DNA of 33,277 nt from a virus (IMGVR_UViG_3300021499_000007:1-33277); one strand, 5' to 3'; positions 1 to 5,300 are shown, counted from the first letter of the stretch. Translations and numbers: made by a program. The notes: generated by a model from the sequence alone, not told the origin.

Positions 1-62
1 GGACAATCAAAAAGCATACATTCTTCACAACTACAACTTCTATCTCCCCACCAGCATCCCAT
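1..62 (-). CDS. Cys-rich mini-protein, cut by the window edge
   Basis: ATG at 62 with a GGAGGTGAGG-type ribosome binding site just upstream opens a frame that begins MGCWWGDRSCSCEECMLFDC and runs off the left end. It is the same gene as the complete copy at 33109..33231, with Asp instead of Glu at residue 19 and a silent change in the next Cys codon. If the genome is circular this is simply the start of that gene seen twice. A consensus promoter lies directly upstream at 102..129. Function unknown; the closely spaced cysteines suggest metal binding. Confidence 0.6.
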   Translation of the reverse strand, partial: MGCWWGDRSCSCEECMLFDC

Positions 63-107
63 TTTTTCCTCACCTCCTTTTTTATTTTTTCTAATTTTTT
101 TATTATA
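1..107. repeat. Left copy of the terminal direct repeat
   Basis: These bases match 33170..33277 almost exactly. The visible differences are two substitutions near the outer edge (positions 3 and 6) and one substitution plus one extra base in a T-rich tract. The repeat covers the start of a Cys-rich mini-gene, its ribosome binding site and the -10 box of its promoter. The simplest reading is an assembly overlap of a circular or circularly permuted genome. A true short terminal repeat or a duplicated mini-gene is also possible. Confidence 0.85.
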
Positions 108-129
108 ACATATAAATAAAATTTGTCAA
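102..129 (-). promoter_or_regulatory. Sigma70-type promoter driving the Cys-rich mini-gene and genes beyond
   Basis: Read on the minus strand: TTGACA (129..124), 16-nt spacer, TATAAT (107..102), both perfect consensus. It follows the 139..357 gene and precedes the mini-gene starting at 62. It resembles the promoter at 3154..3181, sharing the spacer length and the stretch ATGTTATAAT. It probably restarts transcription of the early/accessory block across the circle junction into 33231..27572. Confidence 0.8.
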
Positions 130-138
130 GTCTTTAAA

Positions 139-357
139 TTAAATTTTACATTTTAAAGAACAAAGTTGCCCTTTCTGATCTACTAAAAGACCTTTATACT
201 GCTTTCTGAATTTTAGAAAATCCTTACAATTACAATTTGGTAAAATATAGACTTTTTCTTCTTTTACTTTGATTTTTTCCAAGGATAAGTAAGCATAGAT
301 AAGCAAAAACAAACTAAATATGAATAAAGCTAAAATTATTATCCAAAACTTTTTCAC
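139..357 (-). CDS. Small membrane-anchored or exported protein
   Basis: 72 aa starting with GTG at 357, directly abutting the TAA of the previous gene (TAAGTG), so translation is probably coupled. Residues ~4-25 form a strongly hydrophobic segment preceded by lysines: a signal anchor or signal peptide. The rest carries CNC at mid-length and a CSLKC motif near the C-terminus, four cysteines that could pair as disulfides outside the cytoplasm or bind metal. Last gene of the operon that begins at 3123. No family recognised; an envelope role such as superinfection exclusion would be a guess. Confidence 0.7.
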   Translation of the reverse strand: MKKFWIIILALFIFSLFLLIYAYLSLEKIKVKEEKVYILPNCNCKDFLKFRKQYKGLLVDQKGQLCSLKCKI

Positions 358-540
358 TTATTCTTCCTCAAAAAGCTTTTTAATTGCTTCATATTCTTTT
401 CTTGAAATTGTTTTCGCTCCATAAGGAATCCACCTCTTTCCATCCCAATACATTTCAACTATTTGAACTAAATTCTTTATTATCTTTCTTGCTGAAGTCT
501 TATATCTTTCTGTCTTTCTTATAACAACTTCTTCCATCAT
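358..540 (-). CDS. Small hypothetical protein
   Basis: 60 aa, starts at 540 with tandem ATGs that overlap the TGA of the upstream gene (ATGATGG), so it is probably translationally coupled. It is basic in the first half (RKTERYKTSARKIIKN) and acidic at the end. A central WDGKRWIPYGAKT stretch looks like a small beta-hairpin, followed by a helix. No family recognised. Part of the continuous minus-strand early operon downstream of the helicase. Confidence 0.75.
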   Translation of the reverse strand: MMEEVVIRKTERYKTSARKIIKNLVQIVEMYWDGKRWIPYGAKTISRKEYEAIKKLFEEE

Positions 541-974
541 AACCTCTTTATTATTATAATTCTATGCAACCCAACTCTTTTCCCTGCCCTTACTAATAAA
601 GTCATTATTCTTCTTTTTATTTCTTTTTTTGCTTTTTCATCCTCAACACCTTTTAATTTCTCTACCAAAATCTCTAAAGCATTTTCTTCTGTTTCTTTTA
701 AATATTCTAAAAAAGGAGTGTAATAACTTATTTTCCCTTCTCTCCATAACTTTGTAACTATATTTTCAGTTATTATCCTTCTTATTACCTTCCCTGGTTC
801 TTTTCGCCAATATCTAAAAAGCAACACCAAAATCTCTGAATTCACTTTAAAAAACAATGCAGGAATTATAGTTCCGTCATTTTTATAATATTTCACTACA
901 TAAGGGATTCTCTCAATTTCTTTTAAAAAGTTATAAAACTTTATACTGTTCCTTTTAAAGCTAAAAAGCTTCAT
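537..974 (-). CDS. Hypothetical protein, mixed alpha/beta, C-terminally basic
   Basis: 145 aa, ATG at 974 inside the end of the upstream gene (14-nt overlap), with GAGGG as ribosome binding site. The N-terminal ~60 residues look alpha/beta (IPYVVKYYKNDGT...ILVLLFRYW). The remainder is helical and rich in Lys/Arg, ending HRIIIIKRL. No catalytic motif or zinc cluster visible. Its position behind the helicase and wHTH genes suggests a replication or host-takeover role, but nothing in the sequence proves it. Confidence 0.75.
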   Translation of the reverse strand: MKLFSFKRNSIKFYNFLKEIERIPYVVKYYKNDGTIIPALFFKVNSEILVLLFRYWRKEPGKVIRRIITENIVTKLWREGKISYYTPFLEYLKETEENALEILVEKLKGVEDEKAKKEIKRRIMTLLVRAGKRVGLHRIIIIKRL

Positions 975-1212
975 TTTCTATTTCCCTCAAAATCTTTTTT
1001 GCTGTTTCTAAAAACCTCTTCAAAGCTTTTTCATAATCTCTATCTTTTTCATTGAAAATTATCCCTTTTCTTTCTTGATAATAAGTTACCTCCCATTCCT
1101 TATCCTCAGGCTCATAAAGCAACGAGATTCTTTCTATCAATTCTCCTAATTCATATTTGTTTTCTTTCTTTCCATCTATTACATTCAAAGTAATTTCATA
1201 TTTTGCTTTCAT
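961..1212 (-). CDS. Small acidic hypothetical protein
   Basis: 83 aa from ATG at 1212, behind a strong AAGGAGGTGGGT site; an in-frame GTG six bases upstream lies within that site and is unlikely to be the start. It begins MKAKYEITLNVIDGKKEN, resembling the start of the next upstream gene (MKEKYEIVLKIEMKP), so the two may share an N-terminal beta element. The rest is acidic and helical, with no winged helix. Function unknown. Confidence 0.8.
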   Translation of the reverse strand: MKAKYEITLNVIDGKKENKYELGELIERISLLYEPEDKEWEVTYYQERKGIIFNEKDRDYEKALKRFLETAKKILREIENEAF

Positions 1213-1233
1213 ACCCACCTCCTTTAAAATTTA

Positions 1234-1548
1234 CTAAACAACATAAACCCCTCTTGCAATTTTTTTGATTTTGCCTCTTTTTGCAAGCCTTTCTAAAGCT
1301 TTAGAAACTGCAGCATAATTTAATTTGTAATATTCGGCAATTTCTTTAGGAGTTGCTTTTTGGTTTTTCATTAAAAATTCTAAACAATAATCAGCTGTCA
1401 CTTTTTTATCTTTATTTTCATCAATTGTTTGTTTCTCAGTAATCACATCAAAACCTACTACAAACTTACAAATTTCTTTTTCAAAACTCAAATTACCTTT
1501 TAAAGGTTTCATTTCTATTTTTAAAACAATTTCATATTTTTCTTTCAT
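1234..1548 (-). CDS. Winged-helix protein, paralog of the helicase C-terminus
   Basis: 104 aa from ATG at 1548 behind AGAGGAGGTGGG. The C-terminal ~55 residues form a winged helix-turn-helix (CLEFL..., EIAEYYKLNYAAVSKALERL, then a basic wing ending GVYVV). This aligns with the last third of the adjacent helicase (EYYKLNYEVIKKALQRL, RGLFAL). The similarity extends upstream (FEKEICKFVV against FEENLCSFRL), so essentially the whole protein looks like a duplicated copy of the helicase C-terminal region. It likely binds DNA, perhaps at the origin or an operator, and could compete with or load the helicase. Target unknown. Confidence 0.8.
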   Translation of the reverse strand: MKEKYEIVLKIEMKPLKGNLSFEKEICKFVVGFDVITEKQTIDENKDKKVTADYCLEFLMKNQKATPKEIAEYYKLNYAAVSKALERLAKRGKIKKIARGVYVV

Positions 1549-1562
1549 TTTTCCCACCTCCT

Positions 1563-2960
1563 CTAAAATGGTATATCATCTGTATTGCCTTTTATTATCG
1601 TCGGTTCTTTCTCTTTTGATTCTTCTTCCTTTTCTTCTTCTGTCTTCAAAGCAAAAAGACCTCTTGTAAGCCTTACTACTAATCCTTTGTTTATAAGTCT
1701 TTGTAAAGCTTTTTTGATTACTTCATAATTTAATTTGTAATATTCAGCAATATCATTAATTTTAGCTTTTTTATGAATTTGCAAATATTCAAGACAACAA
1801 TCAATAGTTTTTCTTTCCTGTTTACTTTCATCTATAACCTTTGTTAATCTAAAAGAACACAAATTTTCTTCAAAATGAACTTCAAATTGATAAGAATTCT
1901 TTTTTAACCCCAAATTATCTTTAATTGATTGCAACTTTAGTTCAAATCCATCTGAAATTTCCCCTGTTTGTTTTAAATACCAAACAATTCTTGGGTAAGT
2001 CATATATAAAATACTACCCTTCGGCAACGGATTTTCTTCTTTTAAATCTTGTTTCGATGGATGCATTATCAATAAAGAAGCAATTCCTCTTGGCTCCAAA
2101 ACATTCTTAATATAAGTAAAAATATACTCTGCTTGTCTTAGCTCATTTTTTGTCATTAAAGCTGATGTAATGCTATCAAAAATAATCAAATTAGGTTCAT
2201 AACAACTTATAGCCCGTCTAATCTCTTTTTTCACTATTGATTCATAAAAAGTATAAGGTAAAAATAACCATACAAATTCTTCAATTTCTTGATCCAAAAA
2301 AATTTTTTCATTTTGTTTATAATAGTTTTTAATTGCCTCAATCTTTTCTTTAAGTTCTTCCTTATTCCCTTCAAAAGCCAAATAAAGCACTTTACCTTTA
2401 TAATGCTCATAATTGTAAATTTTTTCCTCATTTTGAATTAAAGGAATCCCATTTTGTATTCTAAATGCAAGCCAAATTGAAAAAAGAGTTTTTCCAGTTC
2501 CCATAGGAGAACATAAAATCACAGGGCTACCATGAAGAATAAAAGGCTCATAAAGAAATTTTTTGTCTATTCCTCCATCTGTTTTAAGCAAACTTTCTTG
2601 ATACTTTTTAATCGCTTCTTCTAATAAAGTAAAAAAATTTAAATCTTTTCTACCAAGCTCTTTATTAACTACATAATTTAATCTTTCCCATTTGTCTAAG
2701 TTAAATTTATAGTCAATGTAAATATTCTTTTTTTTATCTCTGCTTAGAAATTTCCTAATAAAAAATTTAGAATCATTAAACAAACTTCCATTGCCTTCAA
2801 TTTCTACTTCCAAATAAACTTCAAATCCTGTTTCTAAAGAACTTAAATGAATATCAAAAATTGCATAATCAGGCTCAATAAAAGGCTTTTTAATAATTGA
2901 CTTAATAAAATTTTCTTTTAAAATCTCTAATTCATAATTTCCATCGTTAACTCTTATCAT
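1563..2960 (-). CDS. RepA/AAA_25-type RecA-fold ATPase, probable replicative helicase
   Basis: 465 aa, ATG at 2960 overlapping the upstream RHH gene by 14 nt, with AAGGAGG site. Residues ~1-130 are of unknown fold. Then a RecA-like ATPase: Walker A around 151-158 (SPMGTGKT), VLYLAFEGN (191-199), Walker B with LIIFDS (D262), and an LLIMHPSK motif typical of RepA-like hexameric helicases. A winged helix-turn-helix occupies ~385-440. The tail ends DDIPF, like the C-terminal tip of bacterial SSB. The location next to tandem 11-bp repeats supports a role in replication initiation or as DnaB substitute. RadA/Sak4-like recombination ATPases are an alternative, but the wHTH and iteron neighbourhood favour RepA. 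Confidence 0.85.
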   Translation of the reverse strand: MIRVNDGNYELEILKENFIKSIIKKPFIEPDYAIFDIHLSSLETGFEVYLEVEIEGNGSLFNDSKFFIRKFLSRDKKKNIYIDYKFNLDKWERLNYVVNKELGRKDLNFFTLLEEAIKKYQESLLKTDGGIDKKFLYEPFILHGSPVILCSPMGTGKTLFSIWLAFRIQNGIPLIQNEEKIYNYEHYKGKVLYLAFEGNKEELKEKIEAIKNYYKQNEKIFLDQEIEEFVWLFLPYTFYESIVKKEIRRAISCYEPNLIIFDSITSALMTKNELRQAEYIFTYIKNVLEPRGIASLLIMHPSKQDLKEENPLPKGSILYMTYPRIVWYLKQTGEISDGFELKLQSIKDNLGLKKNSYQFEVHFEENLCSFRLTKVIDESKQERKTIDCCLEYLQIHKKAKINDIAEYYKLNYEVIKKALQRLINKGLVVRLTRGLFALKTEEEKEEESKEKEPTIIKGNTDDIPF

Positions 2961-3123
2961 TTTCTGCCTCCTTCCTTATTTCTTTCTTAACAACCCATCT
3001 TAAAAAACTTGATAACTCCATTCCCAATTTTTTCGCCACCTCCTTAACTTTTTCTTTTTCTTCTGCCTCTAAATTAAAACAGACCAATTTTCTTTTACCA
3101 AAAAACTTTCTTCTTCCTCTCAT
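2947..3123 (-). CDS. Ribbon-helix-helix DNA-binding protein
   Basis: 58 aa, ATG at 3123 behind AAAGGGAGGTGG. It starts with a basic arm (MRGRRKFFGKRK), then a predicted beta strand (LVCFNLEAEEKEKV) and two helices with KKLGMELSSFLRWVVKKEI, the usual RHH pattern (CopG/Arc/MobC-like). First gene of the left-going operon, directly under a perfect consensus promoter and next to the iterons, so it probably autoregulates that promoter or controls helicase dosage, as plasmid RHH proteins do. It overlaps the helicase start, giving coupled translation. Confidence 0.85.
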   Translation of the reverse strand: MRGRRKFFGKRKLVCFNLEAEEKEKVKEVAKKLGMELSSFLRWVVKKEIRKEAENDKS

Positions 3124-3153
3124 TTCTCCACCTCCCTTTAAGATTTTATAAAA

Positions 3154-3181
3154 ATTATAACATGTTTTTTATTTTTGTCAA
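3154..3181 (-). promoter_or_regulatory. Consensus sigma70-type promoter for the RHH-helicase operon
   Basis: On the minus strand: TTGACA (3181..3176), 16-nt spacer, TATAAT (3159..3154), about 30 bp upstream of the RHH start codon. Both hexamers are perfect. It is likely recognised by the unmodified host RNA polymerase and is a good candidate for the main early promoter. Confidence 0.85.
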
Positions 3182-3229
3182 GCATTTAAAAAATTTTTTT
3201 TGAATTTTTATTCTACCAAACAAACTAAT

Positions 3230-3284
3230 TTGGGAATAACTTGGGAACAACTTGGGAATAGCTTGGGAAATGTTTGGGAAATTA
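3230..3284. repeat. Five tandem 11-bp iterons
   Basis: Five back-to-back 11-mers start at 3230, 3241, 3252, 3263 and 3274. Each begins TTGGGAA; the first three end TAAC, CAAC, TAGC and the last two diverge (ATGT, ATTA). A period of 11 bp is about one helical turn, so a bound protein would array along one DNA face. An imperfect palindrome (ATTATTCCGGGAAATAAT) follows at ~3281..3298. Likely binding sites for the helicase wHTH, its paralog or the RHH protein. Confidence 0.85.
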
Positions 3285-3337
3285 TTCCGGGAAATAATTA
3301 TTTTTATCTTAAAATAATTCTAAACTTCCATTTTGCA

Positions 3338-3360
3338 AAGCCCGCAGAAAATCTGGGCTT
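3338..3360. other. Hairpin in the candidate origin
   Basis: AAGCC (3338-3342) pairs with GGCTT (3356-3360), and CAGA (3345-3348) with TCTG (3352-3355), leaving a three-base loop and a two-base bulge. The surrounding ~45 bp (to about 3385) is clearly more GC-rich than the rest of the gap. It could be a primosome or single-strand initiation site, or a protein-binding structure. No T-tract follows on either strand, so it is not a typical terminator. Confidence 0.5.
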
Positions 3361-3405
3361 CCGCCGATCGCCAAAGTTTCGCATTGTTATTTAGGACATT
3401 TTATA

Positions 3406-3440
3406 TATTTATTTATTAGAAGAATAATAATAAATAAATA
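3406..3440. repeat. AT-only inverted repeat, possible DNA-unwinding element
   Basis: TATTTATTTATTA (3406-3418) and its exact complement TAATAAATAAATA (3428-3440) flank a 9-nt spacer. The 13-bp arms contain no G or C. Beside the iterons this would suit origin melting. A cruciform or operator function is an alternative. Confidence 0.65.
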
Positions 3441-3488
3441 ATAAGAAGAAAAAATAAAAAAAATAATTCTACTAAAAAGCCTTTTTAT

Positions 3489-3516
3489 TTGAAAAACTAA
3501 ATAACTGTTTTATTTT
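3489..3516 (+). promoter_or_regulatory. Probable promoter of the glycyl-radical domain gene
   Basis: TTGAAA (3489-3494), 16-nt spacer, TATTTT (3511-3516), about 30 bp upstream of the start codon at 3546. The -10 box is weak, but the 16-nt spacer equals that of the other promoters in this genome. The ribosome binding site AAAAGGAGGAAGTT follows at ~3532-3545. Confidence 0.45.
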
Positions 3517-3545
3517 TTTCATAACTCTACTAAAAGGAGGAAGTT

Positions 3546-3755
3546 ATGTCTAACATAATACAGCTTCCTGTTCCTGTTAAAAGCAAAAGCAAGGTTGAAA
3601 CTAAAAGGGTTAAAGTTGTGCCTTGTGAAATCTATTCAAGAGTTGTCGGCTATTTTAGACCTGTTTCGCTATGGAATGTTGGCAAACAGCAGGAATTTAA
3701 AGAGAGAAAAACAATTGATCTTAATAAGGTTGCTCAATTTTGTAAACAGGCTTGA
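3546..3755 (+). CDS. Stand-alone NrdD-type glycyl-radical domain protein
   Basis: 69 aa, ATG at 3546 behind AAAAGGAGGAAG. The middle matches the C-terminal glycyl-radical segment of class III anaerobic ribonucleotide reductase: SRVVGYFRPV then WNVGKQQEFKERK. The radical glycine would be G35, followed by the conserved Asn-x-Gly-Lys. The catalytic ~600-residue barrel is absent. This parallels YfiD/GrcA, which replaces the oxygen-cleaved radical domain of pyruvate formate-lyase, so it may repair or supplement host NrdD and keep dNTP synthesis running. It is the only plus-strand gene in the left half of the map and has its own promoter. Alternative: remnant of an nrdD gene, but its tidy start and stop argue against decay. 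Confidence 0.8.
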   Translation: MSNIIQLPVPVKSKSKVETKRVKVVPCEIYSRVVGYFRPVSLWNVGKQQEFKERKTIDLNKVAQFCKQA

Positions 3756-3779
3756 TTTTTCTCTTTTTAGTGGTATAAT
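3752..3779 (+). promoter_or_regulatory. Possible plus-strand promoter at the end of the glycyl-radical gene
   Basis: TTGATT (3752-3757), 16-nt spacer, TATAAT (3774-3779). No plus-strand gene follows until 26472, so a transcript from here would be short or antisense to 3863..4300 (the lysis end of the late operon). It may be fortuitous in AT-rich DNA, but the perfect -10 and the typical spacer are notable. Confidence 0.35.
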
Positions 3780-3787
3780 TAATACTA

Positions 3788-3861
3788 AGAAGGGAGGCAT
3801 CAAATAAACCATACCACACCTCCTTTCTCCCCACCTCCTTTAAAATTTTTGCCTCCCTTCT
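3788..3861. repeat. Perfect 12-bp inverted repeat between convergent genes
   Basis: AGAAGGGAGGCA (3788-3799) and TGCCTCCCTTCT (3850-3861) are exact complements separated by 50 bp. The loop, read on the minus strand, holds two further AAAGGAGGTG sites. It lies between the plus-strand glycyl-radical gene and the minus-strand gene ending at 3863. It could be a bidirectional transcription barrier or an operator pair, though no T-tract is obvious. Confidence 0.6.
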
Positions 3862-3862
3862 C

Positions 3863-4066
3863 CTATTTTATCCTATCAATAGGAACTACATCCCATTCTA
3901 CTGAATGCAACTTTTTCAACTTGCCTTCTTCAATTCCTTTTAACAATATTCTATAAACTCTTTCTCCTTCTTTACCTAATTTCTTTCTTAACCACTCTTT
4001 ATCTAAAGGTAATGTATGAAACCTTCTTTGTAACCTTTTTAAACATAAATAATCCATTTTAGTCAT
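3863..4066 (-). CDS. Small basic hypothetical protein at the end of the late operon
   Basis: 67 aa, ATG at 4066 with AAAGGGAG upstream. Helical and basic (CLKRLQRRFHTLPLDKEWLRKK), with a C-terminal short beta-like segment (HSVEWDVVPIDRIK). Last gene of the long minus-strand late block, downstream of lysis genes. No family recognised; a lysis or control accessory is possible but not shown. Confidence 0.65.
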   Translation of the reverse strand: MTKMDYLCLKRLQRRFHTLPLDKEWLRKKLGKEGERVYRILLKGIEEGKLKKLHSVEWDVVPIDRIK

Positions 4067-4087
4067 TTCTTTTAACTCCCTTTCAAA

Positions 4088-4279
4088 TTACCTCTTAATA
4101 GCCTCATATTTGCCCTCAGATAAAAGGAAACACTTAAACAAGTATCTCAGGTATTGTTTTATTTCTTCATTTGATTCTGGAGCAAAATAACACCCTATTA
4201 TTTCGTCCTGAGATAAAAGGAAGAACCTTAACAAAGGTTTTAATACTTGTTTAGGTTCTTCATGCGATTTTAGAGGCAT
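4088..4279 (-). CDS. Doubtful 63-aa frame with an internal duplication
   Basis: An open frame without any visible ribosome binding site at its ATG (4279). The protein contains a 31-residue duplication: KQVLKPLLRFFLLSQDE recurs as KQYLRYLFKCFLLSEGK. A related copy at 17627..17748 has several in-frame stops but keeps CYFA, YLF and GKYE. The preserved frame between the two halves hints at a past coding role. The missing ribosome binding site, inverted ends and hairpins suggest that the DNA or RNA element matters more than the protein. Confidence 0.3.
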   Translation of the reverse strand: MPLKSHEEPKQVLKPLLRFFLLSQDEIIGCYFAPESNEEIKQYLRYLFKCFLLSEGKYEAIKR

Positions 4280-4296
4280 TTTTGAAGCTATTAAGG
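4091..4296. repeat. Composite repeat element with inverted ends (copy A)
   Basis: The left end TACCTCTTAATAGCCTC (4091-4107) is an imperfect inverted match of the right end GAAGCTATTAAGGGTA (4281-4296). Inside, two ~93-bp halves are related, both beginning AGATAAAAGGAA (4118 and 4211). The second holds a hairpin AACCTT-AACA-AAGGTT at ~4224. A related, shorter copy occupies 17627..17748. It looks like a small dispersed palindromic element, perhaps host-derived. Confidence 0.6.
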
Positions 4297-4314
4297 GTAT
4301 ATTTTTAAGAGGCT

Positions 4315-4938
4315 TTACCAGAATTTATACTTTTCTGTTTTCCATTCTTCTAATGGTTTTCCATACTTATAGATTTTCTTTGAGTAAGAATAGTTTATAT
4401 CACAATCAGTTCTGTATTGTTTGCACTTACCTTTAACACGCCAGACACATATTTTCTTGGGCTTTTTTAAACATTCTTGATATCCTTGTTTCCAAGAACA
4501 GCATCCTTTAGTTTCTTTTAAAACCTTCCAACAAGACCTGTTATAGCATTGATAAGTAATAAAAAGCTTTCCACACTTATTAATCTTGTGATACTTGTGA
4601 AGAATATAAGCTTGAGCTAAAAAATAATCAAAGCTATCCTTTTTTTTCCAACTGGGGAATAATTTAGAAAGTTCCTTATCCCACCATCTTGGTGTAATCT
4701 GAGCATAACCTAAGCTGCCCCAACCATCTAAAGAAGTTCTCCATCTACAATTTGATTCTACCTTTAACTGAGCTACAGAATACCAATAAGGATAATCTAT
4801 ACCAAAAAACCATTCATGAGCTTTTCTTACTTTGTCTGAAAATTTCTTACAATCTTCAATTCCTGCTACACTAAGACATGGCAAAAATAAGAGCAGAACC
4901 AATAAGCAAAATGAAATAATAAGATTTTTTATCTTCAT
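4315..4938 (-). CDS. Endolysin: exported lytic transglycosylase (SLT-like)
   Basis: 207 aa from ATG at 4938; a TTG seven codons upstream is less likely. Residues ~6-26 form a hydrophobic signal peptide or signal-arrest-release anchor (ending LSVAG). The catalytic domain shows AQLKVESNC with catalytic Glu 61, then GSLGYAQITPRWW (74-86), the classic SLT/goose-lysozyme arrangement, cleaving the MurNAc-GlcNAc bond in peptidoglycan. Twelve or so cysteines in the C-terminal half imply disulfides, so it matures in the periplasm. It overlaps the holin candidate by 68 nt and sits beside the spanins. Confidence 0.88.
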   Translation of the reverse strand: MKIKNLIISFCLLVLLLFLPCLSVAGIEDCKKFSDKVRKAHEWFFGIDYPYWYSVAQLKVESNCRWRTSLDGWGSLGYAQITPRWWDKELSKLFPSWKKKDSFDYFLAQAYILHKYHKINKCGKLFITYQCYNRSCWKVLKETKGCCSWKQGYQECLKKPKKICVWRVKGKCKQYRTDCDINYSYSKKIYKYGKPLEEWKTEKYKFW

Positions 4939-5137
4939 TTGTCCACTCAATTTTCCCAAGCCTTATTCTCCTAAAAAGATAAGATAAGAAATACCACCAA
5001 ACCACCAAAAAAGTCTTTTTTATTATCACTTGGCAAGGAGCTGTAAAATCAAAAACCCAACCCGTCAAAAACAAAACCAAACAAACTATAATTAAAACTA
5101 TTGCTAAAAACCATTCCTTAAAATATTTCTTCATCAT
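4871..5137 (-). CDS. Holin candidate, about three membrane segments
   Basis: 88 aa, tandem ATGs at 5137/5134 behind AAAGGGAAAG. Hydrophobic stretches at ~9-30, ~38-55 and ~70-87 are joined by a basic, amphipathic linker (LFRRIRLGKIEWTNEDKK). Size, topology and position between the spanins and the transglycosylase fit a holin that permeabilises the inner membrane to trigger lysis. No precise holin family is assigned. It overlaps both flanking genes. Confidence 0.7.
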   Translation of the reverse strand: MMKKYFKEWFLAIVLIIVCLVLFLTGWVFDFTAPCQVIIKKTFLVVWWYFLSYLFRRIRLGKIEWTNEDKKSYYFILLIGSALIFAMS

Positions 5138-5300
5138 TCTTTCCCTTTACTTTTTCTTTTAAATAATCAACCTTTCCTTCTACAATCTCAAGCTTTTCCA
5201 AAACTTCCTTTTTAACCTTCTTAGCATAAATCACTCCTAAACCAAACCCAACAAGAAAAGCTACTGCACAAACTAAAACTATAATTAAAAATTCTTGCAT
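5118..5300 (-). CDS. Small one-TM lysis-region protein
   Basis: 60 aa from ATG at 5300 (ribosome binding site GGAGGTG; an upstream GTG lies within it). One N-terminal membrane helix (~4-26, with the small-residue run GFGLGVIYA), then a charged coiled-coil (VLEKLEIVEGKVDYLKEKVKGK). The topology fits an antiholin or pinholin partner. It overlaps the holin candidate by 20 nt. Confidence 0.65.
   Translation of the reverse strand: MQEFLIIVLVCAVAFLVGFGLGVIYAKKVKKEVLEKLEIVEGKVDYLKEKVKGKNDEEIF

Larger units (their letters stand above)
3225..3445. other. Candidate replication origin
   Basis: This stretch within the 422-bp gap (3124..3545) holds five tandem 11-bp repeats (3230..3284), a hairpin (3338..3360) and an AT-only inverted repeat (3406..3440), next to the genes for an RHH protein and a helicase. 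Iterons, a structured element and an easily melted region beside an initiator-type gene is the usual plan of theta origins. No protein-coding frame in it is convincing. Confidence 0.6.

Noticed and set aside
3230-3284. Short tandem repeats considered as a CRISPR array
   Set aside because: The units are back to back with no spacers and there are no cas genes.
3338-3360. Hairpin as a rho-independent terminator
   Set aside because: No T-tract on either side and no gene reading directly into it; more consistent with an origin structure.
3595-3807. 70-aa plus-strand frame overlapping the glycyl-radical gene
   Set aside because: No ribosome binding site, other frame of a well-supported gene, no recognisable pattern.
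3669-3812. Minus-strand 47-aa frame with a good ribosome binding site (AAAGGAGGTGTGGT-ATG), antisense to the glycyl-radical gene
   Set aside because: It lies wholly opposite a clearly conserved domain and its translation is a low-complexity hydrophobic/lysine sequence. Noted only through the repeat structure at 3788..3861.
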